A stretch of 64,000 nt of DNA, taken from assembly GCF_964656455.1 (NCBI RefSeq), contig NC_135725.1, forward strand, positions 54,054,012 to 54,118,011, read 5' to 3'. The stretch's first letter is position 1, and every line of letters starts with the position of its first letter. The notes under the pieces were generated by a model. It had not been told where the DNA came from. It searched no databases and saw only the letters and a list, made by a program, of their open reading frames with translations. This DNA is from Halichoerus grypus (lineage: Eukaryota; Chordata; Mammalia; Carnivora; Phocidae). Below, piece by piece: positions 11,507 to 24,505 of the stretch. The position numbers and the translations under genes were made by a program.

Positions 11507-11520
11507 AATTGCACTCTGAG
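11507..11520. repeat. SINE target-site duplication, right
   Basis: aattgcactctgag, identical to 11295-11308. Confidence 0.92.
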
Positions 11521-11945
11521 TTAACTTGGCCTTAATCTGTGAAACCTCAGGGAGGTCAAGCTGCCTCTTGTGATTGGCTTTTTGACCATTTGATTTACTA
11601 GGGAAGATAGAAGAAATCAGGAGGGTGGTTTTAAACTTCGAATAATGAGGAAGGTTGTTAACTATTTTTAGCCTTTCCTTGGTGCTGGCTTGTATGTGGC
11701 CTCAATTTCTTACAAAACTAATGATCTATATCCAGATCTAGGTATCTAGCAATGTGACATAAGGTCTTACATATTGTAAATGTGAATTGTATTTTTACAC
11801 TGCTTTAATGTAAACTAATCATATTGTGTGGTTTTAATTTTTGAAAGGTGCACAGCATAAGTTGATATATTTGTATATGATTGCATCTATAATAAACTAA
11901 ATAGAGGTATTATTTTCCTTTTATTAAAGTGGCTGAATCATAAAA
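11521..11945. other. Intergenic, nothing recognised
   Basis: No gene or repeat family recognised; AT-rich. Confidence 0.4.
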
Positions 11946-12262
11946 AAAATATACCCTAATGTACTAGCTAGGTCTTCCAGTACAATGATGAATAGAGAAA
12001 ACGGTAATGGATCATCCTTACCTTGTTCCCAACCTCAGGAAAAAACATGGACTCATTAAGTAGATTGTTGCAATCAATATTCTATGTATCTATTTGTTAG
12101 AAATGAGATAGTTGAGCAGGCTCTTTTATATTTCTAGTTTGTTGAGAGTTTTAATCATGAAAGATCATTCAATTTTATCAAATTATTTTTCTGCATTAAT
12201 AAGATAATTAGGATATTTTCATTGTTTTGTAATGTTTTCAATTGCATTGATGACTTTTTATG
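11946..12262 (-). mobile_element. Antisense L1 ORF2 fragment
   Basis: Motifs such as aatgatgaatagagaaaacg, ttgttcccaacctcagg and gagttttaatcatgaaagat, in this order, match the antisense strand of the central L1 ORF2 region. The fragment is old and has no open frame. Confidence 0.6.
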
Positions 12263-12825
12263 CCCTGTTTCACACCTAGCATCATATGTAAACTGTCTGC
12301 TATCATCTAAAGCCAGTCCTTGAAACACTCCTTTCTTACCTACTCAAGACCTCTTTGTGGCAAAATTCCTTCTAGGTGTATGTATTCATGGTCTCTAAGT
12401 TTTGCCTTCCTATTTTTCAACATTTTCTTAAAGTCCTTAGTACAAAGAGAATTTGAAAGAATTGCATGGTGAAATCAAGTGTACCCACAATCTAGATTCT
12501 ACAATTAGTCTTTTATTGTTGTTTTCATTATCTATCTCTGTTAATCTCTCAATTCATCTTTTATTTGATGTGTTTTGAATTAAGTTGGAATCTTCAGTAC
12601 ACTTCGCCAGTAAATACTTTGGCATGCGTATCATCAAAACTTTTTTATTTGGAGGAGAAGATCTAAAATTGGTGTTCTTTCTTTCTTGGGTGGCTGGGAA
12701 AATTGTCTGAAGTCACCCAGGGTTTGAGCTTTCTTAGTGGAAAGGTTTTCACTTACTGACTCCGTATTTTCAAATAGACATAGGATTCTATTTCCATTTT
12801 CCATTTCTTCTTGACTTTCAGTATA
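12263..12825. other. Intergenic, nothing recognised
   Basis: No gene or clear repeat recognised. Confidence 0.4.
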
Positions 12826-13465
12826 TATTTTTAAAAATTGTTTTATTGTGAAATAAGTGTAGATTCACAAGAGGTTGGAAGGAATAATACAGAAAGATCC
12901 CATTTACCCTTCACTCAGTTTCCCCCAATGATAATATATAACTGTATTCCAGTATTATAACCAAGAAATTAACATTGATAAACTCTACTGATCTTACTCA
13001 TATTTCATCAGTTTTTACATGTATTCATTTGTGTCTTTAGTTCTACACAGTTTTATCACGTGTATATTCATGTGGCCACAACCACAGTGAAGGCACAAAA
13101 CTGTTCCATCATCCCTCATGCTATCTTTTATGGAAATAGTGGTCTCCTTTCCTTCATCCCAAACCCCTGAAAAACACGAATCTGTCTTCCCTTTCTGTGA
13201 TTTTTGTCATGTCCAGAATGTTATGTAAATGGAATCATGTAATACATTACCTTTTTGGATTGGCCTTTTTTCTAGTGACCAAAATTCCCTTGATACAAGT
13301 TGTTGGATGTATCTGTTACCTTTCTTGCTAAGTAATATTGCAAGGTATAGGTGTAACACAGTTTGTTGAATCATTGACTCACTGAAGGACATTTAGGTTG
13401 CTTTCAGTTTGGGGTTATTAGGAATAAAGCTGCTGTAAATATTTGTGTGTAGGTTTATGTATGGC
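12826..13465 (-). mobile_element. Antisense old L1 3' region
   Basis: The order of motifs matches antisense L1ME/L1MC-type sequence: ttttattgtgaaataagtgt, then cccatttacccttcactcag, then cagaatgttatgtaaatgga, then tttgttgaatcattgactca, then gaataaagctgctgtaaata. The 3' UTR and the last part of ORF2 are represented. Confidence 0.75.
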
Positions 13466-14170
13466 ATAAGTTCTTTGACTTGCATCATAATTTACCCCTT
13501 GAATGGGTCACTATCCACAATAAATAATAATTCTATATTATCTCTCCTCTTAAAATCCTCTTTAGTAAAAATTCCTACATCCCTCTGGCTAGTGCCTTAT
13601 TTCTGTGTTACTCTATCATAAGGAAAATTACCTTGAGGCAGTGGTAGCTTTCAGGTACACCACTAGGCTTGCTGTCTCACGTGTCCTAGGACAGAAATGC
13701 TCAAAATTAAAATGCTTCAAATATTTGGTTTATTAAATCAATACAAAATACACTGAGAATCAAAAGAAAAACTTAGGGTCAGCTTACAAATTTAGGATAA
13801 GGGGCAAACAGAGTATGTGGAAGACCCGCACTCTCTGATCTTCAGCAGCACAATGGTTCTATCTCCTCGTTCTCTTATCTGTCTCGTTAAAACACAGCAA
13901 TCTTGGAGCTACCCTTCATTTATCTCACGGTTTCACCACCCATACACAAGTCTTGTAGTATCCACATTCAAAATGAGTCCTGACTCTCAATATTCCTTAT
14001 CATCTCTACCTCTACCATTCTAGTCAACACCTCAATCAACTTTTTCTTTCAAGACTAGCACAATATGAGCTTAAAATATTTCGTAGGAATCAGTTTCCCC
14101 ATAAACCTGCCAGAGTTATCTTTGAACAGTGGAAGTTCCTTTTCAAAATCTTTTTAGTTTCCAAGCATTC
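13466..14170. other. Intergenic, nothing recognised
   Basis: No gene. The open frame at 13817-14023 has no recognisable motif. Confidence 0.4.
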
Positions 14171-14720
14171 TTTAGGTCATCACAATCTGGCCCCTACTTG
14201 ATTCTCAGACTTTTTTATTTTTATTTTTTTCCCCCGAGTCAAGCTTTTATCTGACCATTCCTCAAACACTGCGCGTGAATACCAGGGAGAGTTTCTTTGC
14301 TGTTGGAATCCTCTGACTGGAAAGCTCTCAGAGCAGTTAGTTACAGGGATTTTCACCTCATTTAGGTGTGTGCTTACATATCTCTTCCTCAGAGACCATT
14401 TTCTTAGCCACGTTATTGAAAAGAGCCAGATTCACCCTTACCACCTGTCATTCTCTATACTTTTTCTATTTCTTCCTCAGAAAACTCAAAACTTCTTAAA
14501 CTTTCAGAAATAAGAACACAGACATGTTTATATATATAACATGTTGTATGTTTTATATGTACAAATTATACATGTGTTCTGTATCTACATATGTGTGTAT
14601 CTTGCTTTTCTCTCTGCAACTCTGACTTCATCCTCTCCTTTCACAATTAAATTCTGTTGAGATAGGAACACCTAGATTAGTGACTGAAACATATCAGATG
14701 TTGACTAAAAATGGGTAAAA
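14171..14720 (+). mobile_element. Probable degraded L2 3' region
   Basis: Weak but ordered similarity to sense L2: aatctggcccctacttgatt, then ctctgactggaaagctctc, then catatctcttcctcagagac. A short TA/TG-rich patch at about 14525-14600 interrupts it. Divergence is high. Confidence 0.4.
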
Positions 14721-14989
14721 TACATGAATAAATGTGAACAGCAAATATAAGATAATCTTGGTTTTCAAAATTCAGTCTTCTCTTGCAGATTTATCCCATG
14801 ATTTTGGCTCCTTTAAGTACCTTGTAACAAAGTGCATATTAAGATCTTTATATGTCTGATGTTTTTCAAATGTTGTGAAACGGAGGTGAAAGGCATCAAA
14901 GCAATGAAAACATTTATGCCATGGAATCAGACACACATTACATAGTTTCTATATCTCTCCTCTATTACTGTTAGTTGTATTAAGTTGCA

Positions 14990-15195
14990 TTGCAGTTTAT
15001 AAGGTGTTTTTTGGGTGCATTATCTTAATTTAATCTCTAAAATAATCCTGTGAGTTACAGAAGATTTTTTTTATATCCTTTTTAATAAACAGATTTGGGG
15101 AGATTAAGTGCACTATTCAGTAATACCTAATTAGTGTCAGAACTAGGATCTGAATCCCAAATCCTACACTCTTTCTAAAATACACTACATTATCT
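14990..15195 (-). mobile_element. MIR, antisense
   Basis: Antisense core-SINE motifs occur in order: gcattatcttaatttaatct, ataatcctgtgagttacaga, ggggagattaagtgcac, gtcagaactaggatctgaat and aatcctacactctttc. They correspond to the MIR core (atgag-aaactgaggc, ttaagtaacttgccc, gagccgggattcgaaccc) read on the minus strand. Confidence 0.75.
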
Positions 15196-16010
15196 TTTCA
15201 AATTATGCTAGCATGTAGGAAATATAATTTAGTTATTGAGTTATTTACTGAATTTTAGCTCATTGATGCTATATATTTTTTCCTAATAATTGTGCTTAGC
15301 CAGGCTATTTTGAATTCCTATTTCACACTGAATAAACAGATGTTTAATGATCTATCCATTTGATCCTATGATTTTTTTCATTAATTCTTAATGATTATCA
15401 ATCCTGTTCATGTGAAACTTCAACATTATATTTTGATTTAAAGCTCTTCTCTTGTCATCTTGCCAGAATTGATTGACTTAATTGTAGCTTTGTGAAAGAA
15501 GCCTTCCCTGGGGTTGTAACAGCCAAGATTGGGGGTGAGGGAAGGGAATGCTATCTCTGTATTTGAAATGGAAATGTTGCCTTCACCTGCAAATTAACTG
15601 TTAATTAGCTTCTCTGATCATTCCTACTCCTTCTTTGTACAGGTGGGCAAATGTTGCCTCTTTCATGGAGCACGTTGGTGTGTGCCTCTGAGAACCCTCT
15701 TTTTTGATGCATTTTCCAAGAATGGGAGCTGTAGCTTGGTTATGTTACTTTCTTGATTTACCTCTGTCTCTGTCAGAGAGGTTCTATTCTGCCAGACCTG
15801 AGCTTTGAAGGTCCCGTGGTGGTGGTGGACACTTGCCCCATCACTTTCGTGTAAACTGGGACAAATTGTAGAAATATAGGATGATTCACCTTATCCTAGG
15901 TCCATCTTACTCTATACCCCAGCAGAATCAGGTGCTGTGTTGGTCAAGAGATGCAAAATATTTCAACTTAGTAAAAATAGGGTGGCTCACATATCTCAAA
16001 GCTATTTTTG
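15196..16010. other. Intergenic, nothing recognised
   Basis: No gene or clear repeat. A gtggtggtggtgg run lies near 15820. Confidence 0.4.
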
Positions 16011-16512
16011 AACATTTATATATCTTTGACATATAAAAACTGTATGTAAGGTGTACAACCTGATGTTATATGTATACATTGTGAAAGGATCACCACAATC
16101 AAGCTAATTAACATTTCTATCACCTCTACAAAATTACTGTTTTGTGTGTATGTTAAAATTTAAGATCTATCTTCACAAATTTCAAATATATAATACAGTA
16201 ATTTTAAACTGTCAGCATCATGTTGTACATTAGATTGCTAGAACTTACTCATCTTGCATAACTGAAAATTTGTATTCCTTGACTGATCTCACCCCTTTTC
16301 CACCCCACTCCCTAAACTCTGACAACCACCATTCTACTCTGGTTTTTATGAGTTGGACTGTTTCAGATTCCATATAAAAGTGAGATCATGCCCTATTTGC
16401 CTTTGTGCATCTTATTTCACTTAGCATAATGTTTTCCAGTTCCATCCATGTTGTTACAAATGGCAGGATTTTCTTCCTTTTAGATGTGTATGTATGTGTA
16501 TCTGTTGTAAGA
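16011..16512 (-). mobile_element. Antisense L1MA-like 3' UTR and ORF2 end
   Basis: It contains the antisense L1 3' UTR sequence gtgtacaacctgatgtta, then accacaatcaagctaatt, then tataatacagtaatttt, then acaaccaccattctactct. The ORF2 C-terminal coding region follows (tcttatttcacttagcataa, then tccatccatgttgttacaaa). Confidence 0.85.
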
Positions 16513-17600
16513 CTTTTTCTTAATGATCCTTCAGAGTTCCCCTGGCTTACCTATAGGGATGAAAAACAGCCATATCTGTTATGCTCATATATAAGGCATT
16601 CCAGACTCCCCTTTGGGGAAATGGCTTGTCCCCACAACTGGAAGCTCTTAGAATGCAGAAGTTTCTTTTTACCCATTCTTCACAGGCATGATTCTGGGCT
16701 GCAATGCCCTGGTTAGGGAAAAATACCATAAACAATAAATATGCTGTTATATAAACAATGATAGTTTTAAATACTGTGTTTTGACTTGAAATGCAGATGA
16801 TAAACTTTGAAATCACATGGAATTCAACTTGCTGGGATTTATGATAAGACTTGAAAGATAAAGATATAAAGTCAGACTAATTGTATTTGATGATAAAGAA
16901 GATATACCTTGCTTTAGTGGCAACTGATACAGTGTAAAATGTCAGAGATGAAAGAGCAGGCTGGAATGTTTTTACCCATTTAACAAAGATGACATTGAAT
17001 ACAAAATCATACACTGAATCAGCTACTTTGGGAAAGAAAGATAACTTCAGGGAGTTTGATATCTCAGAGAATCATAGTAAAAATGTGATTTTTTTTTTTT
17101 TTTTTTTAGTAAATGTGAAATTGCAATCCTGTCTTTTGCAGAGTCATAAATGGAGTTCATTTTATTAAGTGCTTTGTTGCCATAATTTTTTAAGCGTTCA
17201 GTGGTTCACTCACACATCCATAATATAAACAAAACAAAATCATACATGTACATTAATTTAAAAAATTGGCACCTTTATTTATAATTTAAACATATTTGAT
17301 AAACTGGTACACAAACAGTAGTTTTTAGGACAATCTAGAAAACATATATTGCCAAAGATAGGACTAATTTTTTTTACTTGAGTTTCCAGTTTGCCTTCAA
17401 GAATTTTTGTGGTTTGATTGGACTTTGAATAATAGAAATATAGTAGAATCCAGATCCAGAGAGCCATTCAAAAGAGTTAATTTTATGGAATTAGGTATGC
17501 TCTCCTCAGTCATTGTGGTTTTAGGAGTGATAACATTATAAAGATCTAGAGCATTCACTCTCAATGATTAGAATGAATGAAAATTTTATAAGTTAATCTA
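16513..17600. other. Intergenic; homopolymer T tract at about 17092-17107
   Basis: No gene recognised. Overlapping opposite-strand open frames at 16405-16716 and 16547-16816 carry no known motif. Confidence 0.4.
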
Positions 17601-17603
17601 TAC

Positions 17604-20600
17604 TTTTTTCCAGCTTTATTGAGATATAATTGACATATAGCAGTATGTCAGTTTAAGGTGTACAACATGTTGATTAGATACAATTATATGTGGCAAAATG
17701 ATTACCACCATAGCATAACATGAGCTAACCCCTCCATCACATCATGCAATTACCACTTCTTTTTATTGGGGTGGGAACATCTTAGATCTAATATCTTAAA
17801 AATTCAAGTATATAATACAGTATTATTAAGTATGATCACTATACTGTACATTACATCCCCAGAACTTTTTATCTTATAAATGGAAGTTTGTACCCTTTGA
17901 CTACCATCTCCCCATTTCCTCAACCCTCAAGTCCTCTGGTAACCACCATTCTACTGTTTCTAGAAGTTCAGATTTTTTTAGATTCCACCTATAAATTATA
18001 TCTTACACTATTTACCTTTCACTATCTGAATTCACATCACATGCCCTCAAGATTCACCCAGGCTGTCCTAAATGGTAGGATTTTCTTCCTATTTGACCAG
18101 TGTCAAGGAGTTTTTTCCATTTTCTTTTAGGAGTTTTATGGTTTCAGGTCTTATGTTTAGGTCTTAAATTTATTTTGAATTAATTTCTGTGAGGGTGAAA
18201 GATAGGGGTCTAATTTCACTTTTTCCACAGTTTTCCCAACACCATTTATTGAAGAGACTACCCTTTCCCCATTGAGTATTCTTGGCTCCTTGGTCAAATA
18301 TTATTTGACTATATATGTGACAGTTTATTTCTGAGCTATTGATTCTCTTCCATCTGCTTGTCTTCTTTTTATGACAGTACCGTACTATTTTGATTACTGT
18401 AACTTTGTAGTGTAGCTTGAAATTAGGAAGTGTGATACCCCCACCATTGTTTCTCCTTCTTATGATTGCTTTGGCTAACCAGGGTCTTTGCAGTTACATA
18501 CCAATTTTAGGTGTTTTTTTTTTTTTTTTCCCTATTTCTGTGAAAAATGCCACTGGAATGCCACTACATTGAATCTATGGATCACTTTGAGTAGTATGCA
18601 CATTTAAAAAAGATTAATTCTTCTTATCCATGAACATGGGAAATCTTGGAATTTGTTTATGTCATGTTCAATTTCTTTCATCAAAGTTATGTAGTTTTCA
18701 TTGTATGGATGTTTCATCTCTTTGGTTAAGTTTATTCCTAAGCATTATTTTTGATGCCATTGTAAATGGGGATGTTTTCTTTACTACTTTTTCAGATGTT
18801 TGTCACTGTATAGAAACACAACTGATTCTGTCTATTGATTTTGTATCCTCAAATTTACTGAATTAGTTTATTCTTTTTTAGTGAAGTTTTTAAGATTTTC
18901 TATGTATAAGTTTATATATTCTAAAAAAAAAAAACAATTTTACTTCTTCCAATGTGGATACCTTTTATTTCTTTTTCTTGCTTGATTGCAATAGCTATAA
19001 CTTCCAGTATAATATTGAATAGGAGTGGTAAGGGTGGGGCACACCTGTCCTTTTCCTGATTTTAAAGGAAAAGCTTTCAACTTTTCCCCATTGAGTATGA
19101 TGTTAGCTATGGGCTAGTCATATTATTATCTTGATATTGACCCCTTCTATACCTAATTAGTTGAGAATTCTTATGAAAGGACGTTGAATTTTGTTAAATG
19201 CTTTTTCTGTGTTTGAGTTTATCACATGATTTTTGCCTTTGATTGTATTATGACATGTCATACTCGATTGGCATATGTTGAACGATCCTGGCATCCGAGG
19301 AATAAATTCCAAAAACCTAATCCTGTCAATAGGTTATTGAATTAAGTTTGCTTATATTTTGTTGGGAGTTTTTGCATTTATAGTCATAAGGGATATTGAC
19401 CCATAGTTTTCTTTTATTGTGGTGTCTAGTGGTGTAGGTTGCCAAGTGCATGGACATGTGGTGGCAACAGGTCCAGAGAAGCATTATGTCTCTTTGGTTC
19501 AGGTTCCTGGGGTTCACAGCATCGGCCACTGTGTGTTACTCAGAGAGCACTGTGGGTGTCCACATTGGATGCAAGGGCTGCTGGGTTCCTCAGCAGGGGC
19601 ACTGGCTAGGGCTGCTGGCTAGGGACAAGGGCAGGAAACATTAGTGGCCAGAGTCATTCATGTGCACACACTCAGCTGTAGAAGCCAGCTGAAGGTATCT
19701 CTGCAGTGGCGGGGGATAATTACAGACACCCACATAGTGGGTGGGCTCAGGCAGGGGGCAAGGGCTAGAGCCAACTACAGGTACACTGACAGCTGCAGAA
19801 GCATGCAGGTGTGCAGCTAGAGGGGCTAGCTGCAGGTGAGTGCAGTGGTACAGGCCAGTGACAGGAAACGGGGCCTGATTTGGTCCCACAAGCAGCTGTA
19901 GGGGCCCTGACTGTCAGCATGCTCTCTGATGGCTGCACAGTCTCCCCCAGGCAAATACACACCATTGGAGGCCAGTGAAAGGCATCAGACTGGTGATGTG
20001 GAAGTACACAGCTAGAGGGGCTAGCCTCAAGCAAATGCATGGGTTGACCCATGGGGATCAGGTGTGTCATCTTGCACTGTGCAGCTGTGGAGGCCTAGGC
20101 TGGCTATAAGTACACTTCAGGGGCTCTGGTATTCGTGGGGGTAAGGAGCTGGGAGGACTCCTGTGGGTGGCATCAGTGAACATGATTACCTGTGGGGTGA
20201 AAGCTGTGAAATCTGTAGGATTCCTAGAAGTTGTGCTGACCTTTGGTTTATTCAGTGGTGAAAGCTGCTGTATTTGTCTGCAGAGCAGGTTACTATGAGT
20301 TGCAGTGGCTTCTGCTACATGGATACCATTGAAAGCTCCTGCTTTTCTTTCTTTTTTCTCCCTAGCCATCTCTGTATGTCTTGGTTTTGCTGGTCTGGGC
20401 AAGATAAAACTGAAGTGGGACTCTTGTGTGATGCCCCAAAAGGCTGGGGAAGCTGGTCGCTCACTCCGCTCTTTCTTTCCTAGCAAAGGGACTTCTTTCT
20501 AGTTGGGGAGTTCCCTTTGGCAAAGTGCAATGCTGATTTGGGGGAAGGAATGATAGGTAAAATGAAGCTGTTTCCCTTTTTACACAGTTATTCTCAGATT

Positions 20601-20745
20601 TTTTGTTCTATTTGTTGTTGAAATTTATAGAGCTCTCCCAGAGCTATTTTTAGGTTTGTGGATAGCTATCTAATTGTTGATCTCTGGGGGAGATAGACTG
20701 GGGTCTTGTACACCACTGTTCTGGTGATTGTCACTATCCTATCAT
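17604..20745 (-). mobile_element. Antisense L1 with large internal deletions; 3' UTR, ORF2 part and 5' UTR retained
   Basis: Three blocks are in correct antisense order. About 17604-18095 is the 3' UTR and ORF2 end (tttattgagatataattgac, accaccatagcataacatg, ggtaaccaccattctactg). About 18100-19435 is mid-ORF2 (gagttttatggtttcaggtc, acaccatttattgaagagac, ctttgtagtgtagcttgaa, ttgcttggctaacc-like and gaatctatggatcactttga). From about 19440 the sequence becomes GC-rich and matches an L1 5' UTR, with ggcaaagtgcaatgctgatt near 20519 and the 5' terminal part near 20600-20745. ORF1 and the first part of ORF2 are missing between the last two blocks. Confidence 0.8.
19440..20600 (-). promoter_or_regulatory. 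GC-rich L1 5' UTR block with degenerate internal repeats
   Basis: This is the most GC-rich stretch in the window. The 17-mer cagctagaggggctagc occurs at 19814-19830 and 20009-20025. Related cagctgtagRggcc-type motifs occur near 19673, 19893 and 20082. In intact L1s the 5' UTR carries the Pol II promoter; any promoter activity here is inference only. Open frames on the minus strand (20067-20486, 139 residues; 19765-20070) come from base composition and have no family motif. Confidence 0.55.
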
Positions 20746-21060
20746 GATCTTTCCTTTTTCATTCCAGCTCCTATACTGTGTCTAGGGAGAGTCATCATAA
20801 CTTAAGAAACAATTGTTTATTTAAATTGAGGCCTCTTTATCTGTAATTCTTCCTAATTTCTTTCTCTCTCTCCTCCCTCCCTCTCCCCCTTTCCTTCCCA
20901 GCCCCCTCCCTTCCTTCCTTCCAGTTCAGTGAGAGCAGGAATCTTGTCTGCACTCTTCACTGCTATATTCCACACAAATTGCACACAGTGAGGTACTTAA
21001 CAATGCTTAACATAATAGATAAATATCATTTATGGATATATGAAAATATATTCCATGAGT
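20746..21060 (+). mobile_element. Pyrimidine-rich patch and possible L2 tail
   Basis: A CT-rich low-complexity stretch (about 20860-20925) is followed by gagagcaggaatcttgtctg and cactcttcactgctatatt, which resemble the L2 3' consensus (gagggcagggaccttgtctg, ttcactgctgtatcccc). Low certainty. Confidence 0.4.
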
Positions 21061-21064
21061 TTAT

Positions 21065-22490
21065 ACCTTTCAGATTCCTACTGATGCTCATAATAAATTC
21101 TTAACTCACTGAAGATGATTTGACCTCAGTATTGTAAATACATTGCCTTATGTCTTCTTCTGGAAATGTTATAGTCAAGATTTAGGTCTGTGATCTATCC
21201 CAACTTAACATTTGTGTATAGTGACTGGTTGACATTCTTTTTTCTTCCCCATGTGAGTATCTATTTTTTGTAGTGCCAAAATAGTTTCCTTTACCCACAG
21301 AATTACCTTGTCACATTAGTTAAAAATCAGTTAAACATGTGTATGTGACTGACCCCTCATGTGTTGAATTTCTCTCTTTTTAGACTAATACCACACTGTT
21401 TCAATTACTGTAGTTTTATAGTAGGTCTTGAAATCAGGTGGTTGAAGTTTTCTATCATAGCTCTTGTTTATCAAGATTTCTTTGGCTACTTGAGATTTTT
21501 GTATTCCTATATAAAATTGAATATCAGCTTGTCAATTTCTGTAAAATATTCTGATGTGATTTTGACTGAAACTACGTTGAATCTAGTATAACCAAATTTG
21601 GGGAGAATGGATATTTTAATAATTTCTGATTTTCCAACACATGAACGTGTTTGATCTTTTTCTTAAGGTTTTTAAAATTTCTCTCATTAAGAATTTGTAT
21701 TCCTAGCTATTTGATGTTATTTGGTAATTTTATAAATGATAGCACTTCTATTTCATCTCTACTAGTTTCAGCTAATATATAGAAAGAAAGACAATTGATT
21801 TTTTTTTTTGCATGTCGACCTAATTATTTCTAGTATATTTTTTATAGGTTGAGTAGGATTTTCTTTTACATAACAATGTCTTCTGCAAATAGACAGTTTT
21901 ACTTTTTCCTTTCTAAACGCTATGCCTTTCATTTAATTATCTTCTAGTACAGTGTTAAATAGAATTAAATAACTGATATCCTTGACTTGTTTTTGACCTT
22001 TGGGAAATATTCAGTGTTTCAGCCTTAAGTAAATATTACTTGTTGCTGTTTTGTTGCTGACACTTAACAGATTGAGGAGGTTGTCTTATATCTTAGTGTG
22101 CTAAGGATATTTTCTTTAAAACCATGAATGAACATTGAATCTGTCAAGTGCTTTTTATGTATCTGTTGAAGGAAGAATGAATTTTTTGTTTTTGTTTTTT
22201 TATTTTACTCAGCTAATGCCATCAATTATTTTGTTTGCTTTTCATATGTTAAACTAACTTTGTATTCCTGAGATGATATAGAACTGGTCATGATGTAATA
22301 TATTTTTTATATATTATTTGGTTAAATTTGTTCATATCTTATTAATTTTGTGATTATACTCAAAAGGGATATTAGTCTCTAATTTTTTCTTCTAATGTGT
22401 TCATAATATTTTGGTAAGAGGCTTATACTTGCCTGATAGAACAGGTTGAAATTTCCTGAAAACATTCAAAACTGGTATTTTTAAATTTAA
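21065..22490 (-). mobile_element. Antisense L1 ORF2 fragment
   Basis: The order gattcctactgatgctca, ttgtcacattagttaaaaat, cacactgtttcaattactgt, tgtcaatttctgtaaaatat, aaatagacagttttactttt, tccttgacttgtttttgacc and ttgaatctgtcaagtgcttt follows antisense L1 ORF2 through the C-terminal half into the reverse transcriptase. No frame is intact. The junction with flanking sequence is uncertain by tens of bases. Confidence 0.75.
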
Positions 22491-24285
22491 TGTTTGAATT
22501 ATATTACTTCAAACTTTATATTTAATAGCATCTAACATTTTATTGTCTCCTACCTCAAATAGAATTCTGTCTGGGACCCCGCGGAAAATGTTTTTGACGT
22601 ATGCCACTCCTCTTCACTTTATTTGGGAACTACCACTATAGGATGTAGCTTTACCACAAACTAATCTCAGTTTTGGCTTTTATAAACCCTAAAAACCTTG
22701 GTAGCCCCTTCCACTGTGGGATACAAGGACATATCCTATGCATTTCCTTTCTTCCCTCTTTCGTTTAGCGCCTGGTATGTGATCCAAACATGGTAAATGA
22801 GATACATATATCTTTAATAGTGGAGGAGGTGGAATAAAGGGCCAGGATCAGATTGTGATTTTCAACTGTGGCTGTAGCTGAGTGGAGAGTCCACATGTAC
22901 TGAGAATACGAAGTATCTGACGTTGTCAGGAGCTGACCGGTGGTGGTGATGGTGATGGTTCCAACAGCAGCAGCGCAGTGGGATTACTCCTTGCCGGCAG
23001 ACTGATTGTGACTAGCTCTATGTGGATCTCGACACAACCTGATTTTCTAGATTTTCTCTGAATTCTTCATTCTACTAGGGTCGTTTGAATAAATTTCTGC
23101 TGGCAGAATCAATTTCTGTTCTCTGTAACCAAAATCATCTGCTAGTATTCTTACCATAGCATGGAGAATGCTGCCCTTCATATAGCAGACATCGTGTATT
23201 TACTCTGCTTCCAGAGAAGACTGAGTAACCAGTTTGCTCCAGTTACACATTAAGTATTACACATTTGTTTGTGGCCTAATGTTACTCTTCAATTCTAATA
23301 TAATTTCTTTTTGCCTGAAATAAGAATTATATATATGAAATATCAGCTAAGGGAGAGCTGCCATTAGCTCTTTATGTTAAAAAAAAAAAAATCTATAAAT
23401 GTGTATTCCCCCCCTCCCCCCAAAAAAGAAAAAGGAGCTATCATGGAATTTGTACAGATTTCAAGGGTATTTGGAGTGAGGTATTTTTCCACTGAAAGAA
23501 AATGATAAATGGAGTTGCATACAACTCTTATGTGAAAGTGAAAGACTTCAATGAGATTTTACATTGATAGAGTGCCTCAGGGTGTCAACTTCCAAAGGTA
23601 AAGTCTAGGGTCAGGAATTGATCCTTGGGGAAGCCAATCTTTAAAGTTTTATAACGGTCAAAGCATTTCACCTCAGAGTTGTTTCTTAATGGCTATTCTG
23701 GATCGTTGTATAGTCAATTTGATTGATTGTGCCATTTGAGACACCGAAAAGGAAAAAAAAAAAAAAAACTGCCAAAAATTGGTCAATATGTTGGCTACTT
23801 GTAAACCTAGGAAAAGAAAATTGTCCTTTTTTATGTTGAACTTCATGTAAAATTTTGTTTTATAGTGGAAAATACTGAGTCTGTAACAAACACCTAAAAA
23901 TATTTTAAATGTCAACACAGTTAACACATATATGTGCAGACATAAACACTCACACCAAAGTTTTCTATTTGTCTTTCTAATGCCTGTTTTTGCACATCTA
24001 TCTTTTTGCCCTCCAGAACTGATATTTGTAATGTTGGACAGGTTAAGCATATTATTGTATAAGAGCCCATGAAATACTAGGTTTAAGGTAATGATAACAA
24101 GAACATCAGAAGACATTTCTCCCTTTGGCTCCCTAGTTTTGGAATGACATAAAATCAACTAGTATCCCCCTAATTATTATAAGATGAAATACAACAAAGT
24201 TACAATAGCAGAAAACAATGTTATCTGAAAGCCAGTCAATGATTGGCTTTCTTACCTGAGCAATTTTTATTAACTATTGGAGAAA
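22491..24285. other. Intergenic, no gene recognised
   Basis: It contains a ggtggtggtgatggtgatgg simple stretch near 22941, a C-rich run at 23407-23424 and an A-run near 23753. The open frame at 23673-24158 (minus, 161 residues) is long but runs through the A/T tract and shows no family motif. Confidence 0.45.
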
Positions 24286-24287
24286 AT

Positions 24288-24505
24288 TAATTATATGCTT
24301 GTTAAGGGCCGACTACTTAGTAATTATATAAACTTGAACAAGTTGGTTAATATCTCTGAACCTCAGATTCTTCCATTTCTAGCTGGTAACTTTATCCGTA
24401 AGACTGGGTAATACCAGCACCTCCTAGGATGGCTGTGAAATTTAAATGGGATAAGGTAAGTAAACACTTAGCATCGTGGCTATCATATAGTGATGCTCAA
24501 AGAAT
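24288..24505 (+). mobile_element. MIR, sense
   Basis: Ordered matches to the MIR core: aacttgaacaagttggttaa, tctctgaacctcagattctt, gtaagactgggtaataccag, cacctcctaggatggctgtg and taaacacttagcatcgtggc. Confidence 0.7.

Noticed and set aside
20067..20486. 139-residue proline/serine-rich minus-strand frame in GC-rich DNA
   Set aside because: It lies in an L1 5' UTR block; the open frame follows from low stop-codon density in GC-rich sequence and has no ORF1/ORF2 motif.
22560..23200. Possible LTR or DNA transposon ending near an aataaatttctg motif
   Set aside because: No boundaries, duplications or family motifs I could defend.
23673..24158. 161-residue minus-strand open frame
   Set aside because: It translates through an A/T homopolymer (a run of F) and shows no recognisable domain.
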